Of a DNA stretch of 64,000 bases, positions 16,803 through 29,269 are shown in pieces; the stretch's first letter is position 1; each line of letters starts with the position of its first letter. The stretch lies in the NCBI GenBank assembly GCA_036788295.1, contig DAIQNR010000021.1, positions 1 through 64,000 of the forward strand. The letters are read 5' to 3'. The notes below the pieces were generated by a model. It had not been told where the DNA came from. It saw only the letters and a program-made list of their open reading frames with translations, and ran no database searches. Origin of the DNA: JAHQVK01 sp036788295 (GTDB lineage: Bacteria > Myxococcota > Kuafuiibacteriia > Kuafuiibacteriales > Kuafuiibacteriaceae). The position numbers were made by a program, and so were the translations under genes.

Positions 16803-19800
16803 ATGACGAAAGTATCAGGGGGTATCGGGGGGTTTCGGGTCGAGGGGGACCGGTCCGCGGCGACGGTGGAGCGGCTCGAGCAGCTCGAGCCGTTCCTGGT
16901 GAGCGTCATCAGCGCCACCGATCTCTGGATGTTCGCGACCAGCAACGGGGGGATCACGGCCGGGCGCGTCGAACCATCGGGGGCGATCTTCGCCTACGAG
17001 ACGGTGGACAGGCTCTACGAGCGCCCCGGGCGCGTCGGCCCTGTGACCTATCTTCGCGACGGAGCCGCAGCCGTGTGGGCGCCGCTGGGGACGCTCGGTG
17101 ACTGGCTCGGCCACGAGCGCTCGCTGACGAAATCCGCGCTCGGGGACGAGCTGTCGTTTCGAGAGCTGAGCCCCGACGGAGCGTGGGCGTTTCGGTGCAG
17201 CTTTCGGCCTTCGGGCCGCTTCGGGTGGGTTCGCACCGTCGAGATCACGAACCTCGACGCGCGGACCAGGACAATCGACGCGCTCGATGGGTTTCTCGAC
17301 GTGCTCCCCGCGCAAGTGGGCCTCACGAGCCAGCAGCGAGCGAGCAACCTGGTGGACGCCTACCGGCACACCGAGCTCCACCCGGAGCGGATGGACCTCG
17401 CGCTGTACGGGCTGTCCTCTCTGCTCACCGACCGGGTCGAGCCGGCCGAGGCGCTCCGCGCGAACGCGGTGTGGCGCGTCGGCCCCGCGGGCGCGGTGTC
17501 CCTCGATCCGCGGGCGGTGAAGAGCTGGTGGAGGCGGGAGCCCATCGCCGCCGTCCGGCACCTCCGGGGGAGAAAAGGAGCCTACCTGTTTCACCACGAG
17601 GCCGCGGTCGAGCCCGGCGCTTCGCTCCGGTGGCGGACGGTCATGGACGCGGGGCTCGATCACCGGGCGCTGTCGGAGCTGTCCACCGTGCTCCTCGGCG
17701 GGGATGCGGAGGCGAAGGTCGAGCAGGATCTCGAGGCCTCGCGGCGCCGGCTCGTCGAGCTCGCGGCGTCGATCGATGGGTTTCAGCGCAGCGGCAGCGG
17801 CCCGGCCGACCTGAACCATCTGTCGAACGCGATGTTCAACGGGCTTCGCGGGGGCTTCGTGCTCGACGGGGGGAGGATTCCTCGGCGAGAGGTGGAGCGG
17901 GTGGTCGAGGAGCGGCACCGGGGGCTGCTCGAGCGGCACTCCGGGTTCCTCGCTGCGCTGGGCGATCCGGTCGAGCCCGAGTTCCTTCGCGAGCAGGCGG
18001 CGCTGAGCGGCGACCCGCAGCTCAGTCGGCTGTGTGACGAGGTGGTGCCTCTCGCGTACGGGCGGCGCCACGGCGATCCGAGCCGGCCCTGGAACCAGTT
18101 CGCCATCCGGGTTCGGGACGAAGAGGGCCGGCCCCGGCTCGGGTACGAAGGCAACTGGAGAGACATCTTCCAAAACTGGGAGGCGCTCGCGCTCGGCTAT
18201 CCGGAGTACCTCCAAAGCTTCATCGCGAAGTTCGTGAACGCGATGACCCGTGATGGGTACAACCCCTACCGGGTCTCGGATCAGGGGGTCGACTGGGAGG
18301 TGCCGGATCCCCATGATCCCTGGTCGAACATCGGCTACTGGGGCGACCACCAGATCATCTATCTGCTGCGGCTGCTCGAGGCGCTCGAGCGGTATCGGCC
18401 CGAGCTGCTCTCCGAGCTGCTCGACGCCCAGCGATTCAGCTTCGCCGACGTCCCCTACCGGATCGCCGACTTCGACGCGATGCTCGCCGACCCCTTCGAG
18501 ACCATCGCCTTCGACGAGGCCCACGCCGCGGTCGTCGAGGGTCGGGTGTCCTCGGTCGGGACCGACGGGCGTCTGGTGTTCGCGCACGGTCAGGTGCTGC
18601 TCACCCATCTATGGGAGAAGCTCCTCATCATCCTGATGGCGAAGATCTCGAACCTCGTGCCCGAGGGCGGGATCTGGATGAACACGCAGCGCCCGGAGTG
18701 GAACGACGCGAACAACGCGCTCCCTGGGCGCGGACTCTCCGTGGTGACGCTCGCCCACGCGCTGCGCCTGGTTCGGTTCCTCTCGCCGCTGGCCGAGCGG
18801 CGAACGGCGCCGCTCGAGCTCAGCGAGGAGCTCGCGAGCTGGGTCGCGGAGGTGAAGGATGGGCTCGCCGAGGCCGTCTCGGAGCCCGGTGGCTCGGCGG
18901 CCCGCCGCCGGAGCCTGCTCGAGCGGTGGGGACACGCCTTCTCGGCCTACCGGGCCAAGGTCTACGAGGGGCACGCGGGCGGCGGACGGACGCTGCCCGC
19001 CTCGGAGCTGCTGGCCATCCTGCGGGACGCGGAGCAGGTGCTGACCCGGAGCTTCTGGGCGAACCAGCGGGAGGATGGTCTCTTTCACGCCTACAACACC
19101 CTCTCCTTCGATGGGGACCGGGCCGAGATCGGGCGGCTCCCGCTGATGCTCGAGGGCCAGGTCGCCGCGCTCGACAGCGGGGTCCTCGGCGCAAGAGAGG
19201 CGGTCCAGCTCACCGACCAGCTCTTCGCGAGCCCGCTGTTTCGCGCGGACCAAGGGAGCTTTCTTCTCTACCCGGACAAAGTATTGCCGGACCTCGAGTC
19301 GAGAAACGTCGTCCCGGAGGCGAGGGCGCAGGCCATACCGGCCGTCCGAGCCTGGATCGCCGAGCGAAACCGGAGCGTGCTCTACCGGGACGAGGGGGGC
19401 ATCCTGCGCTTTTCCCCCGACCTCCACAACGCAAAGGCGCTCGCCGAGCGCCTCGATCGGGCGGCGGTCGGGGCCGCCGAGAAGGCCCAGGTCCTCGATC
19501 TGTACGAGCTGACCTTCGGCCACCGGGAGTTCACCGGGCGGTCTCAGGGGATGTATGGGTTCGAGGGGCTCGGCTGCATCTATTGGCACATGGCGGCGAA
19601 GCTCCTGCTCAACCTGGCCGAGGCGCTCGAGCTGGCCGAAGGTCCGGACGCTCGAGGCGCACCAGGCGGCGAGCACTCTGATCGGGCGGCGCTCCTCGAG
19701 CGCTACCTTCGGGTGCGCGCGGGCTTCAACTTCAAGAAGAGCCCCCTCGAGTACGGCGCCTTCCCCACCGACGCGTACTCCCACACGCCCGGCCACTCGG

Positions 19801-20189
19801 GCGCGCAGCAACCGGGCATGACCGGGCAGGTGAAGGAGCAGCTCCTGGCTCGCTTCAAGGAGCTCGGCGTGCGCATCCGCGAGGGGCGGCTCCATTTCGA
19901 AGCGCCGTGGGTGCCGGCCGATGAGCGGCCGCAGGAGGCGGCGCTGTGGACGCCGCCGGGGTCGAGTCAGCCGCTCGAGGTGCCGGCGGGCGGCCTCGGG
20001 TTCTTCTACGCCGGCGTTTTCGTGGTCCTACGTCCCGGCTCGACCTCCCCGAGCATCCGCCTCTCTTTCGAGAGCGGAGAGATCCGGGTCGTTCCGGGGA
20101 GCCAGCTCGACGCACAGACCACCCGCCTCTGGCTCTCTCGCAGCGGCGCGATCGCGGCGGTGCTCGTCGATCTCTCGGAGGCGAAATGA
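16803..20189 (+). CDS. GH94-superfamily phosphorylase, probably beta-1,3-oligoglucan phosphorylase (GH149/GH161-like)
   Basis: A 1128-residue cytoplasmic protein. N-terminal about 300 residues form the beta-sandwich seen in glycoside phosphorylases (AYETVDRLYERPGRVGPVTYLRDG). The (alpha/alpha)6 barrel follows, with YEGNWRDIFQNWEALA, NIGYWGDHQIIYLLRLLE, and WMNTQRPEWNDANNALPG; the WND aspartate (about residue 635) matches the catalytic acid of GH94-type phosphorylases. The large size and context with GH16, GH17 and GH1 fit GH149 or GH161, which split beta-1,3-glucan oligomers with phosphate to give glucose-1-phosphate. Exact family needs an alignment. GAGGAG at 16791-16796 is 6 bases from ATG 16803, so I prefer this to ATG 16797, which has no spacing. 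Confidence 0.72.
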   Translation: MTKVSGGIGGFRVEGDRSAATVERLEQLEPFLVSVISATDLWMFATSNGGITAGRVEPSGAIFAYETVDRLYERPGRVGPVTYLRDGAAAVWAPLGTLGDWLGHERSLTKSALGDELSFRELSPDGAWAFRCSFRPSGRFGWVRTVEITNLDARTRTIDALDGFLDVLPAQVGLTSQQRASNLVDAYRHTELHPERMDLALYGLSSLLTDRVEPAEALRANAVWRVGPAGAVSLDPRAVKSWWRREPIAAVRHLRGRKGAYLFHHEAAVEPGASLRWRTVMDAGLDHRALSELSTVLLGGDAEAKVEQDLEASRRRLVELAASIDGFQRSGSGPADLNHLSNAMFNGLRGGFVLDGGRIPRREVERVVEERHRGLLERHSGFLAALGDPVEPEFLREQAALSGDPQLSRLCDEVVPLAYGRRHGDPSRPWNQFAIRVRDEEGRPRLGYEGNWRDIFQNWEALALGYPEYLQSFIAKFVNAMTRDGYNPYRVSDQGVDWEVPDPHDPWSNIGYWGDHQIIYLLRLLEALERYRPELLSELLDAQRFSFADVPYRIADFDAMLADPFETIAFDEAHAAVVEGRVSSVGTDGRLVFAHGQVLLTHLWEKLLIILMAKISNLVPEGGIWMNTQRPEWNDANNALPGRGLSVVTLAHALRLVRFLSPLAERRTAPLELSEELASWVAEVKDGLAEAVSEPGGSAARRRSLLERWGHAFSAYRAKVYEGHAGGGRTLPASELLAILRDAEQVLTRSFWANQREDGLFHAYNTLSFDGDRAEIGRLPLMLEGQVAALDSGVLGAREAVQLTDQLFASPLFRADQGSFLLYPDKVLPDLESRNVVPEARAQAIPAVRAWIAERNRSVLYRDEGGILRFSPDLHNAKALAERLDRAAVGAAEKAQVLDLYELTFGHREFTGRSQGMYGFEGLGCIYWHMAAKLLLNLAEALELAEGPDARGAPGGEHSDRAALLERYLRVRAGFNFKKSPLEYGAFPTDAYSHTPGHSGAQQPGMTGQVKEQLLARFKELGVRIREGRLHFEAPWVPADERPQEAALWTPPGSSQPLEVPAGGLGFFYAGVFVVLRPGSTSPSIRLSFESGEIRVVPGSQLDAQTTRLWLSRSGAIAAVLVDLSEAK

Positions 20190-21634
20190 ACTCTCGGATC
20201 ACCCTCGAGCGCGACCGCGTATCGATGGCGGCGCGCCTCGCCTACGGCGTCGGCGCCTTCGTGAACAACCTGCTCGCCGCCGCGATGGGGGGGATGGCGA
20301 TCGTGCTCAACCTCGGGCTCGGGATGAACCCGGCCTGGGTGGGTTGGCTCGGCGCGCTGCCCCGGCTCACCGACGCGCTCACCGACCCCTTGATGGGGTA
20401 CATCTCCGACAACGCGAAGACGCGCTGGGGGCGGCGGCGCCCGTTCATCTTCGTGGGCGCGATCGCCGCCGCGGGCACCTTCGTGCTCCTGTGGCAGGTC
20501 CCGGCGAACGCGTCTTCGGAGACGCAGTTCTATTGGTTTCTGGGCTTCTCCATCGTCTTCTATCTCGCGTACACCTGTTTTGCCACTCCCTGGGTCGCGC
20601 TCGGCTACGAGCTGACTCCGGACTACCACGAACGGACGCGGCTCATGGGGGTCCAGAACTTCGTGGGGCAGCTCGCGTACGTCATCGCCCCCTGGTTCCT
20701 CTGGGTGATGCAGCACGATCTGTGGCGCGGGGACATGATCGCCGGGGCCCGGGGGCTCGCCGTCGCCGTCGCCGTGGTGACGGTGCTCCTCGGGGTGCTG
20801 CCCGCCGTGCTGCTCCGGGAGCGGTTTGCGGCCGAAGCCCTGGTCCTGTCCGAGCTGAGAGCGGACAAGAGCGGCCCGAAGCCGGGGCTCAGGGAGAGCC
20901 TCCGAGACTTCTTGTCCGGCTTCTCGGAGACCATTCGGTGCGGGCCCTTCGTGCTGCTGTGCACGGCGACCTTTCTCGTGTTCAACGGTTTCATCCTCAT
21001 CAGCTCGTTTCAGTCCTACGTCATCATCTACTACGTGTTCGGGGGAGACACCGTACGCGGCGGCGAGTTCGTCGGTTACTCGGGGAGCCTCGGGGCCATC
21101 TCGACGTTCGTCGTCATCGCCATCGTCACTTTGGGGGCCACGAAGATGGGCAAGCGCCACGCCTTCTTCCTGACCACGGGGGTCTCCGTCCTCGGGTACG
21201 CGCTCAAGTGGTTCTGCTACGACCCGAACAACCCGATGCTGCTCCTTCTCCCCGCGCCGCTGATGGCGTTCGGGCTCGGGGGCTTGTTCACGCTCATGCC
21301 GTCCATGATCTGCGATGTCGTGGATTACGACGAGCTTCAGACCCAGCGGCGCCGGGAGGGCATGTATGGCTCGATCTTCTGGTGGGTGGTGAAGCTCGGG
21401 ATGGCGGCGGCGCTCGCGCTGAGCGGGTACCTATTGAACGCGACCGGGTTCGACGTCGCGCTCGGCGGAGCCCAGAGCGAACAGACCATTTGGTGGCTGC
21501 GCCTCTTCGACGCGGCGATCCCAGCGGCGGCGTCGCTGGTCGCGATCGCGGTGGTGTGGACCTATCCCTTGACGGAGGCGCGCGCCCACGAAGTCCGCAG
21601 CGCGCTCGAGGCCCGGCGTGGTCCAGGTGAATGA
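20186..21634 (+). CDS. MFS sugar symporter, GPH (glycoside-pentoside-hexuronide:cation) type
   Basis: A 482-residue integral membrane protein with about 12 hydrophobic segments. The N-terminal half has ARLAYGVGAFVNNLL, LTDALTDPLMGYISDN followed by TRWGRRRPFIFVGA, the signature D-x-x-x-D-P-x-x-G-x-x-S-D...GRRRP loop of the GPH family, and FATPWVALGYELTPDYHERTRL, also typical. Members import oligosaccharides or glycosides with H+ or Na+. Here the likely cargo is beta-glucan oligosaccharides or glucose/laminaribiose across the inner membrane, ahead of the phosphorylase and GH1 enzyme. It starts within the phosphorylase stop (ATGA overlap). Confidence 0.88.
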   Translation: MNSRITLERDRVSMAARLAYGVGAFVNNLLAAAMGGMAIVLNLGLGMNPAWVGWLGALPRLTDALTDPLMGYISDNAKTRWGRRRPFIFVGAIAAAGTFVLLWQVPANASSETQFYWFLGFSIVFYLAYTCFATPWVALGYELTPDYHERTRLMGVQNFVGQLAYVIAPWFLWVMQHDLWRGDMIAGARGLAVAVAVVTVLLGVLPAVLLRERFAAEALVLSELRADKSGPKPGLRESLRDFLSGFSETIRCGPFVLLCTATFLVFNGFILISSFQSYVIIYYVFGGDTVRGGEFVGYSGSLGAISTFVVIAIVTLGATKMGKRHAFFLTTGVSVLGYALKWFCYDPNNPMLLLLPAPLMAFGLGGLFTLMPSMICDVVDYDELQTQRRREGMYGSIFWWVVKLGMAAALALSGYLLNATGFDVALGGAQSEQTIWWLRLFDAAIPAAASLVAIAVVWTYPLTEARAHEVRSALEARRGPGE

Positions 21635-21635
21635 C

Positions 21636-22709
21636 ATGGCCCATACTCTTGTGAAGACCCGGCGGCCCGAGCTGCGGTTCGCCGCGCTCGCCCGCTTCTC
21701 GTTCCTGTGTTCGTTCGGCGTCGCCTGCGCGTCGGTCCCGAGCGCCTCATCCGTGGAGAGCCTCATGCAAAGTGCAAAAGATCGAGTCGCCAACGAGATC
21801 GTGGCGCTCGCCTACTCCGGGTATCGCACCGGTCAGCATCCGGACCGGGGAGACGGGGAGAAGCCGCCGAGCCGAGCCGAGATCAAGGAGGATCTCGAGC
21901 TCATCGCCGGCCTCGGGGTCTCTCTGATTCGCTTGTACGACTCGGGTCCGCTTTCGCGGCAGGTGCTCGAGGTCATCGAGGCGGAGGGTCCCCCCATGAA
22001 GGTCCTGCTCGGGGCTTGGCTTCAGGCCGAGCTGAGCAGCCACGAGACCTGCTCGTGGGTGAGCGAGCCGGTCCCCGAGGAAAAGCTCGCCGCGCACCGA
22101 GAGGCGAACCGGGCCGAGATCGGACGGGTCATCGAGCTGGCGCGGGCGTTTCCAAAGACGGTCATCGGGGTGAACGTCGGCAACGAGGCGCTCGTCGAGT
22201 GGAACGACCACCTCGTCTCCATCGAGGCCATGACGAGCTACCTCCGAGAGGTGAAGGCGGCCATCCCGCAGCCGGTGAGCACGGCGGACAACTACGTCGC
22301 CTGGGCCCAGCACGCCGCCGCGTTGGGGGCGGTCGCGGACTTCGCGCTCGTGCATACCTATCCGGTGTGGGAAGGCAAGACGCTCGCCGAGGCGCTCGCC
22401 TACACCGAGCAGAACCTCCTGCAGGTGCGCGCGGCGCTCCCTGGGCTCCCCATCGCGATCGGAGAGGCGGGCTGGCCCAGCGTGGCGACCGAGTTCGAAG
22501 GCCGCGCCTCGGAGGACGCGCAGGCCACCCATTTGAGGGAGCTCATCCGCTTCGCCCGCGACAACGAGATCACCGTGTTCCTGTTCGAGGCCTTCGACGA
22601 GGACTGGAAAGGCGACGCGAACCCGGACGGAGCGGAGAAACATTGGGGCGTGTTCGACATCTCCCGGCGACCGAAGGCCGTGGTCACGAGGGGCGTGTTC
22701 TCCGATTGA
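21636..22709 (+). CDS. GH17-like exo-beta-1,3-glucanase, putative lipoprotein
   Basis: About 357 residues. The TIM-barrel motifs of GH17 are clear: ALAYSGYRTGQHPDRG near the mature N-terminus, LIRLYDSG, the acid/base VNVGNEAL (Glu184), ALVHTYPVWEG and the nucleophile AIGEAGWPS (Glu277), then FLFEAFDEDWK. This resembles the bacterial extracellular 'exo-beta-1,3-glucanase' group. The N-terminus is a basic segment, a hydrophobic run and CSFGVACAS, consistent with lipidation. ATG 21636 lies one base after the symporter stop; an in-frame GTG at 21618 would overlap it. The 3' end overlaps the convergent amidase gene by 26 bases, which probably marks the end of the operon. Confidence 0.85.
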   Translation: MAHTLVKTRRPELRFAALARFSFLCSFGVACASVPSASSVESLMQSAKDRVANEIVALAYSGYRTGQHPDRGDGEKPPSRAEIKEDLELIAGLGVSLIRLYDSGPLSRQVLEVIEAEGPPMKVLLGAWLQAELSSHETCSWVSEPVPEEKLAAHREANRAEIGRVIELARAFPKTVIGVNVGNEALVEWNDHLVSIEAMTSYLREVKAAIPQPVSTADNYVAWAQHAAALGAVADFALVHTYPVWEGKTLAEALAYTEQNLLQVRAALPGLPIAIGEAGWPSVATEFEGRASEDAQATHLRELIRFARDNEITVFLFEAFDEDWKGDANPDGAEKHWGVFDISRRPKAVVTRGVFSD

Positions 22710-25581
22710 ATCGAAGCTGGGTCCGCCACCACGCGAGCACGAAGAGGCCCCAGAACCCCGAAACCCCCTGGGTGTTCTTGCAGCCTCCCGCGATGGGGGG
22801 CGCTTCGGTGGCGCGGACCACCGGGGGGCGCCGAAGCCCATCCTGCCCATCCTGCCCGTCGCCACCTTGCCCACCGCCATCTTGCCCATAGGAGGGGGCG
22901 CCGGCGTCGACCGGGGGCCGGCCGGCGTCGTCCATGGGATCTGTCCCCCCCGCGTCCGGAGGGATCCCTGCGTCCGGCGGCGGCGGCGGGGGATCTTCGC
23001 CCAGAGCAGAAAAGAGCCACCCGCCGAGCAGCGCCTCCCGGTCCCGGGCGTCCCTCAAGTGCTCGAGGGAGAAGCCGGCGGCGAGGGTTCGAGGTCCGAG
23101 CACGGCCGCGACCGCGGTGCCGTCGCCATACGCGAGCGCGGGCTCGAACCCGGGTTCGACCGAGAAGACGTCGGGGGAGCGGGCTTCGGCCCGGCCTTCG
23201 CCCGGTCCCGCGAGCGCTCGATCTCCCCCTCCGATGAGCTCGGCCAAAGAACCCACCGCCCGGACCCGGCGCTCCCCCCCGTCGTCCGCCCAATATCGGG
23301 CGCCGAGCACGGACCGGAGAAAAGCGCGGCTCTCGTCGTCCCCCCGGCTGTCGAGCGCGAAGCCGAGCTCGGTGCCGCCGATGTACAGGTGGCCGCCCTC
23401 TTGAACGAAAGCGGCGAGCCGGGCCCTCGTCGCCGGGGTCAGGACCCCGTGCTCGGTGGACTCGCGGCCGAGCGCGACCACCACCGCCCGATAGTTTTCG
23501 AGCTCGAGCCGGCCGAGCCCCGCTTCGCTCGCCCCGTCGATGCCGAAGCGGGCCGACGCGAGGGCGAGCGCGTGGGTCACGGCGGTGTCGCCGCGGTTGT
23601 CCTCGAGCTGCACCCACGCGTCCTGTCGCTCGAAGGCGTCCACCACCAAGACGGAGGACGCGGACGGGCCGGCCCTCGCCGCGAGCGCCCGGGACGGGGG
23701 GCCCTCCCCGCCGGCGTTCAGGCCCCGGACCCGCACGGCGACCACCTGCCCGGCGGGCAGGCCGTCGATGGCGGCCGGGCTCGCCCCGATGAGCGCCCCG
23801 GGGACGAAGGTGTAGCCGTCCACGGCGATCTCGACCCGGTGGGATGGAGCCGAGGATTCGAAATGCAGCCGAACTTGCCCCTCCGCGATTCGCTCGACCG
23901 AAGCCAGCCGAGGGGCGGGCGGCACGAGCGGCGCGCTCGGACCGGCGAGGAAGCGCGTGATCCCCTCGTAGAGGCCCCAGGCCGCGGCCCGCCGCCACCG
24001 CGGGTCGTGCAGGGCCTGGTTGTCGCTGGTCCTCAGGTCGGTGTCGCCGCGGCGTAGGTGGTCGTGAAACGCGGTCTCGACGAGAACTCCCGGGATTCGG
24101 GAGAGTTCCCGGACCTCGCCGAAATTCGCGACCCGGTTGCCCCGGTCCCGCCACGCCGGGTCCCAGTCCGCCCGGATTCGCCGGACCAGGCCGGCCTGAA
24201 GCTCCCGCTGCAGCCGGTCGGAGCCGGGCGGGTGGTCGCACACGGAAGGGCTCGGCGCGCTCGCGTGGTCGGCGACCGCCCGGCAGGAGTGGCGGTAGGT
24301 GACCGAGCCCGACGCGGTGCTGTTTGCCTGTCCGGACGCGTTCGAGTGAAGTGAAACATAGATGTCGGCGCCAAACCATTCGGCATAGGCGGGGCGGACG
24401 GTGACATCACCGCGTCCGAGGACAATCGGCGGCGCGCTCTGGTGGGCGGCAAAAGGCGCCGCTCCCATCTGCCACCACGGGTGGCCGCTTTCGTGGCGCC
24501 CGGCCCCGAGCCTCACCGCGTCGGCGATGAGCGCCCGGTCTAGGCCGGCGCCGGGCGGAAACCCGAGCCGCAGCTCGACCTCGTCGCCGCGGGTGAGATC
24601 CAGCGCGGACAGCGGCACCCAGCGCCGCCCGTGGGTGGTCTGGTCGAGCTCGAGCCGGATTTCGGCTCGGCCGGGCCGGCCGAGGCCGAGCCACGCGGCG
24701 CCGATCCGGTTTGCGCCGTGCAAGAACCAGAGGCTGGCCAAGGTCGGGCCGTCGCTCGGGGCAAAGAGCCGATAGGTCGCCGTCGCGCCCGGGTCGAAGC
24801 TCGCGAGGTAGCCAGCGCTGTGGCCGCCCTCGTTGGCGCCGGCTTGCCACCGGCCCTCGGTCGAAAACCGATGAGCGCCGTCGTCCACGAGGTCAAGACC
24901 CGGGTCCTCCGAGCGCTCCCGCAGAAGGATCACCCTCGCCCCGGCCCCTTCGAGCAGGGGGATGAGGTACCGGACGGCCAGTTGATGGGTGCCGAAGTCC
25001 TCCACGATGCCCCGGCAGTCCCCGCACCCGTCGAAGCGGAGGTTCGCGCGCTGCGTGGAGTAGCGGCCGAGGCTGTCGAAATAAATGTATCCGTGCCCAG
25101 GAGAGATCGCGACGGTGCGCCCGGCCAGAGCCTGCCCGTACGGAAACCGGCTCGCGGGCGGCGAAGCGAACGGGAGCGCCGGAAACGGCAGCGGGTCTTG
25201 GCCGGGCGGGGGGACTCGCTCCTCCTCGATGATCGGCACAGCCCGACCCGGGACCTCGAGCGGGCCCCCGGGGCGGGCGACGAGCAGGTCGAAGGCCACG
25301 ATCTCGGGAGACGCGGCCCCGATGAGCCCAACCAGGGACTCGAACAGGTTCTCGGCGGCGTCGGGCACGGGATGGGTGGGGACCCCGGCCGGCAGCTCGA
25401 GGCCGATGTCGATCCGGTCCCCGGTCCTCACCAGGCTGCGAAGCCGGTAGCCCGGCTCCTCCGCCGCCACCAGCGCCGCCGCGTTCGCCTCGAGCTCGGC
25501 GGCGTCGGCGGGCGCGGCGGCGAGCGCGAGCGCGAACGCGAGCATGGGCGACATCATGACCGCCGGCGGCCCGGCCGTCAT
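22684..25581 (-). CDS. N-acetylmuramoyl-L-alanine amidase with golvesin-like insert and MYXO-CTERM-like tail
   Basis: A secreted, 965-residue, multidomain protein. The zinc amidase (Amidase_3) is split: VAISPGHGYI (first His, about residue 158), IYVSLHSNASG (about 405) and GVLVETAFHDH (about 493). Between the first two lies a golvesin-like sandwich (GHSAGYLASFDPGATATYRLFAP onward, about 250-355). An FN3-like domain (about 555-635) and a Rossmann-like domain resembling class-I glutamine amidotransferase/DJ-1 folds (about 640-800) follow. A proline/aspartate-rich linker leads to GGC, a hydrophobic FWGLFVLAWW segment and an Arg-rich end, a MYXO-CTERM-like sorting tail. Amidases cleave peptide stems from peptidoglycan. 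ATG 25581 or the ATG pair around 25557 could be the start; the second gives a more typical signal peptide. Confidence 0.82.
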   Translation of the reverse strand: MTAGPPAVMMSPMLAFALALAAAPADAAELEANAAALVAAEEPGYRLRSLVRTGDRIDIGLELPAGVPTHPVPDAAENLFESLVGLIGAASPEIVAFDLLVARPGGPLEVPGRAVPIIEEERVPPPGQDPLPFPALPFASPPASRFPYGQALAGRTVAISPGHGYIYFDSLGRYSTQRANLRFDGCGDCRGIVEDFGTHQLAVRYLIPLLEGAGARVILLRERSEDPGLDLVDDGAHRFSTEGRWQAGANEGGHSAGYLASFDPGATATYRLFAPSDGPTLASLWFLHGANRIGAAWLGLGRPGRAEIRLELDQTTHGRRWVPLSALDLTRGDEVELRLGFPPGAGLDRALIADAVRLGAGRHESGHPWWQMGAAPFAAHQSAPPIVLGRGDVTVRPAYAEWFGADIYVSLHSNASGQANSTASGSVTYRHSCRAVADHASAPSPSVCDHPPGSDRLQRELQAGLVRRIRADWDPAWRDRGNRVANFGEVRELSRIPGVLVETAFHDHLRRGDTDLRTSDNQALHDPRWRRAAAWGLYEGITRFLAGPSAPLVPPAPRLASVERIAEGQVRLHFESSAPSHRVEIAVDGYTFVPGALIGASPAAIDGLPAGQVVAVRVRGLNAGGEGPPSRALAARAGPSASSVLVVDAFERQDAWVQLEDNRGDTAVTHALALASARFGIDGASEAGLGRLELENYRAVVVALGRESTEHGVLTPATRARLAAFVQEGGHLYIGGTELGFALDSRGDDESRAFLRSVLGARYWADDGGERRVRAVGSLAELIGGGDRALAGPGEGRAEARSPDVFSVEPGFEPALAYGDGTAVAAVLGPRTLAAGFSLEHLRDARDREALLGGWLFSALGEDPPPPPPDAGIPPDAGGTDPMDDAGRPPVDAGAPSYGQDGGGQGGDGQDGQDGLRRPPVVRATEAPPIAGGCKNTQGVSGFWGLFVLAWWRTQLRFNRRTRPS

Positions 25582-25584
25582 CGG

Positions 25585-25635
25585 TCAGGCCCCCACGAGC
25601 GGCACGCCGAGCCGCCGCCAACAGCGAGTCGGCCG
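25585..25635 (-). pseudogene. truncated second copy of the recB 3' end beside the assembly gap
   Basis: Bases 25581-25606 are identical over 26 bases to 25894-25919, the end of recB. Translated on the reverse strand the fragment reads RPTRCWRRLGVPLVGA before a stop, against RPTWAELKAA...RLDVPLVGA in the intact gene, so similarity extends to the edge of the gap with a deletion. It is either a diverged duplicate or a strain variant joined across the gap. The amidase ATG is 3 bases beyond its stop. Confidence 0.6.
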
Positions 25636-25735
25636 NNNNNNNNNNNNNNNNNNNNNNNNNNNNNNNNNNNNNNNNNNNNNNNNNNNNNNNNNNNNNNNNN
25701 NNNNNNNNNNNNNNNNNNNNNNNNNNNNNNNNNNN
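25636..25735. other. assembly gap (100 N)
   Basis: Exactly 100 unknown bases, the conventional placeholder for a gap of unknown length. Nothing can be said about its content. It separates two near-identical recB ends and abuts a tandem repeat, so repeats probably broke the assembly here. Confidence 0.99.
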
Positions 25736-25890
25736 AGCTTGCCGATCGAAGGGTGGTGGACGATTTGGGAAGCTCGGAGCTTGCCGATCGAGGGGTCATC
25801 GACGATTCGGGAAGCTCGGAGCTTGCCGATCGAGGGTCATGGACGATTCGGGAAGCTCGGAGCTTCCCGAGCGAAGGCCTCGCCGGGGAA
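25736..25890. repeat. 42-base tandem repeat, three copies plus a partial, with internal palindrome
   Basis: Units begin with AGCTTGCCGATCGA and end in GGGAAGCTCGG: 25736-25777 (42), 25778-25819 (42), 25820-25860 (41), then a diverged partial unit. At the unit joints GGGAAGCTC-G-GAGCTTsCC forms a 9-base-arm palindrome, perfect at the last joint (about 25850-25868). The array lies just downstream of recB, between it and the gap, and could fold as stacked hairpins (terminator or REP-like). Further copies may be hidden in the gap. Confidence 0.85.
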
Positions 25891-25897
25891 TTTTCGG

Positions 25898-29265
<3,368 letters not shown>

Positions 29266-29269
<4 letters not shown>

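Noticed and set aside
25736..25890. Possible CRISPR array
   Set aside because: Units follow each other without unique spacers, and there are no cas genes in the window.
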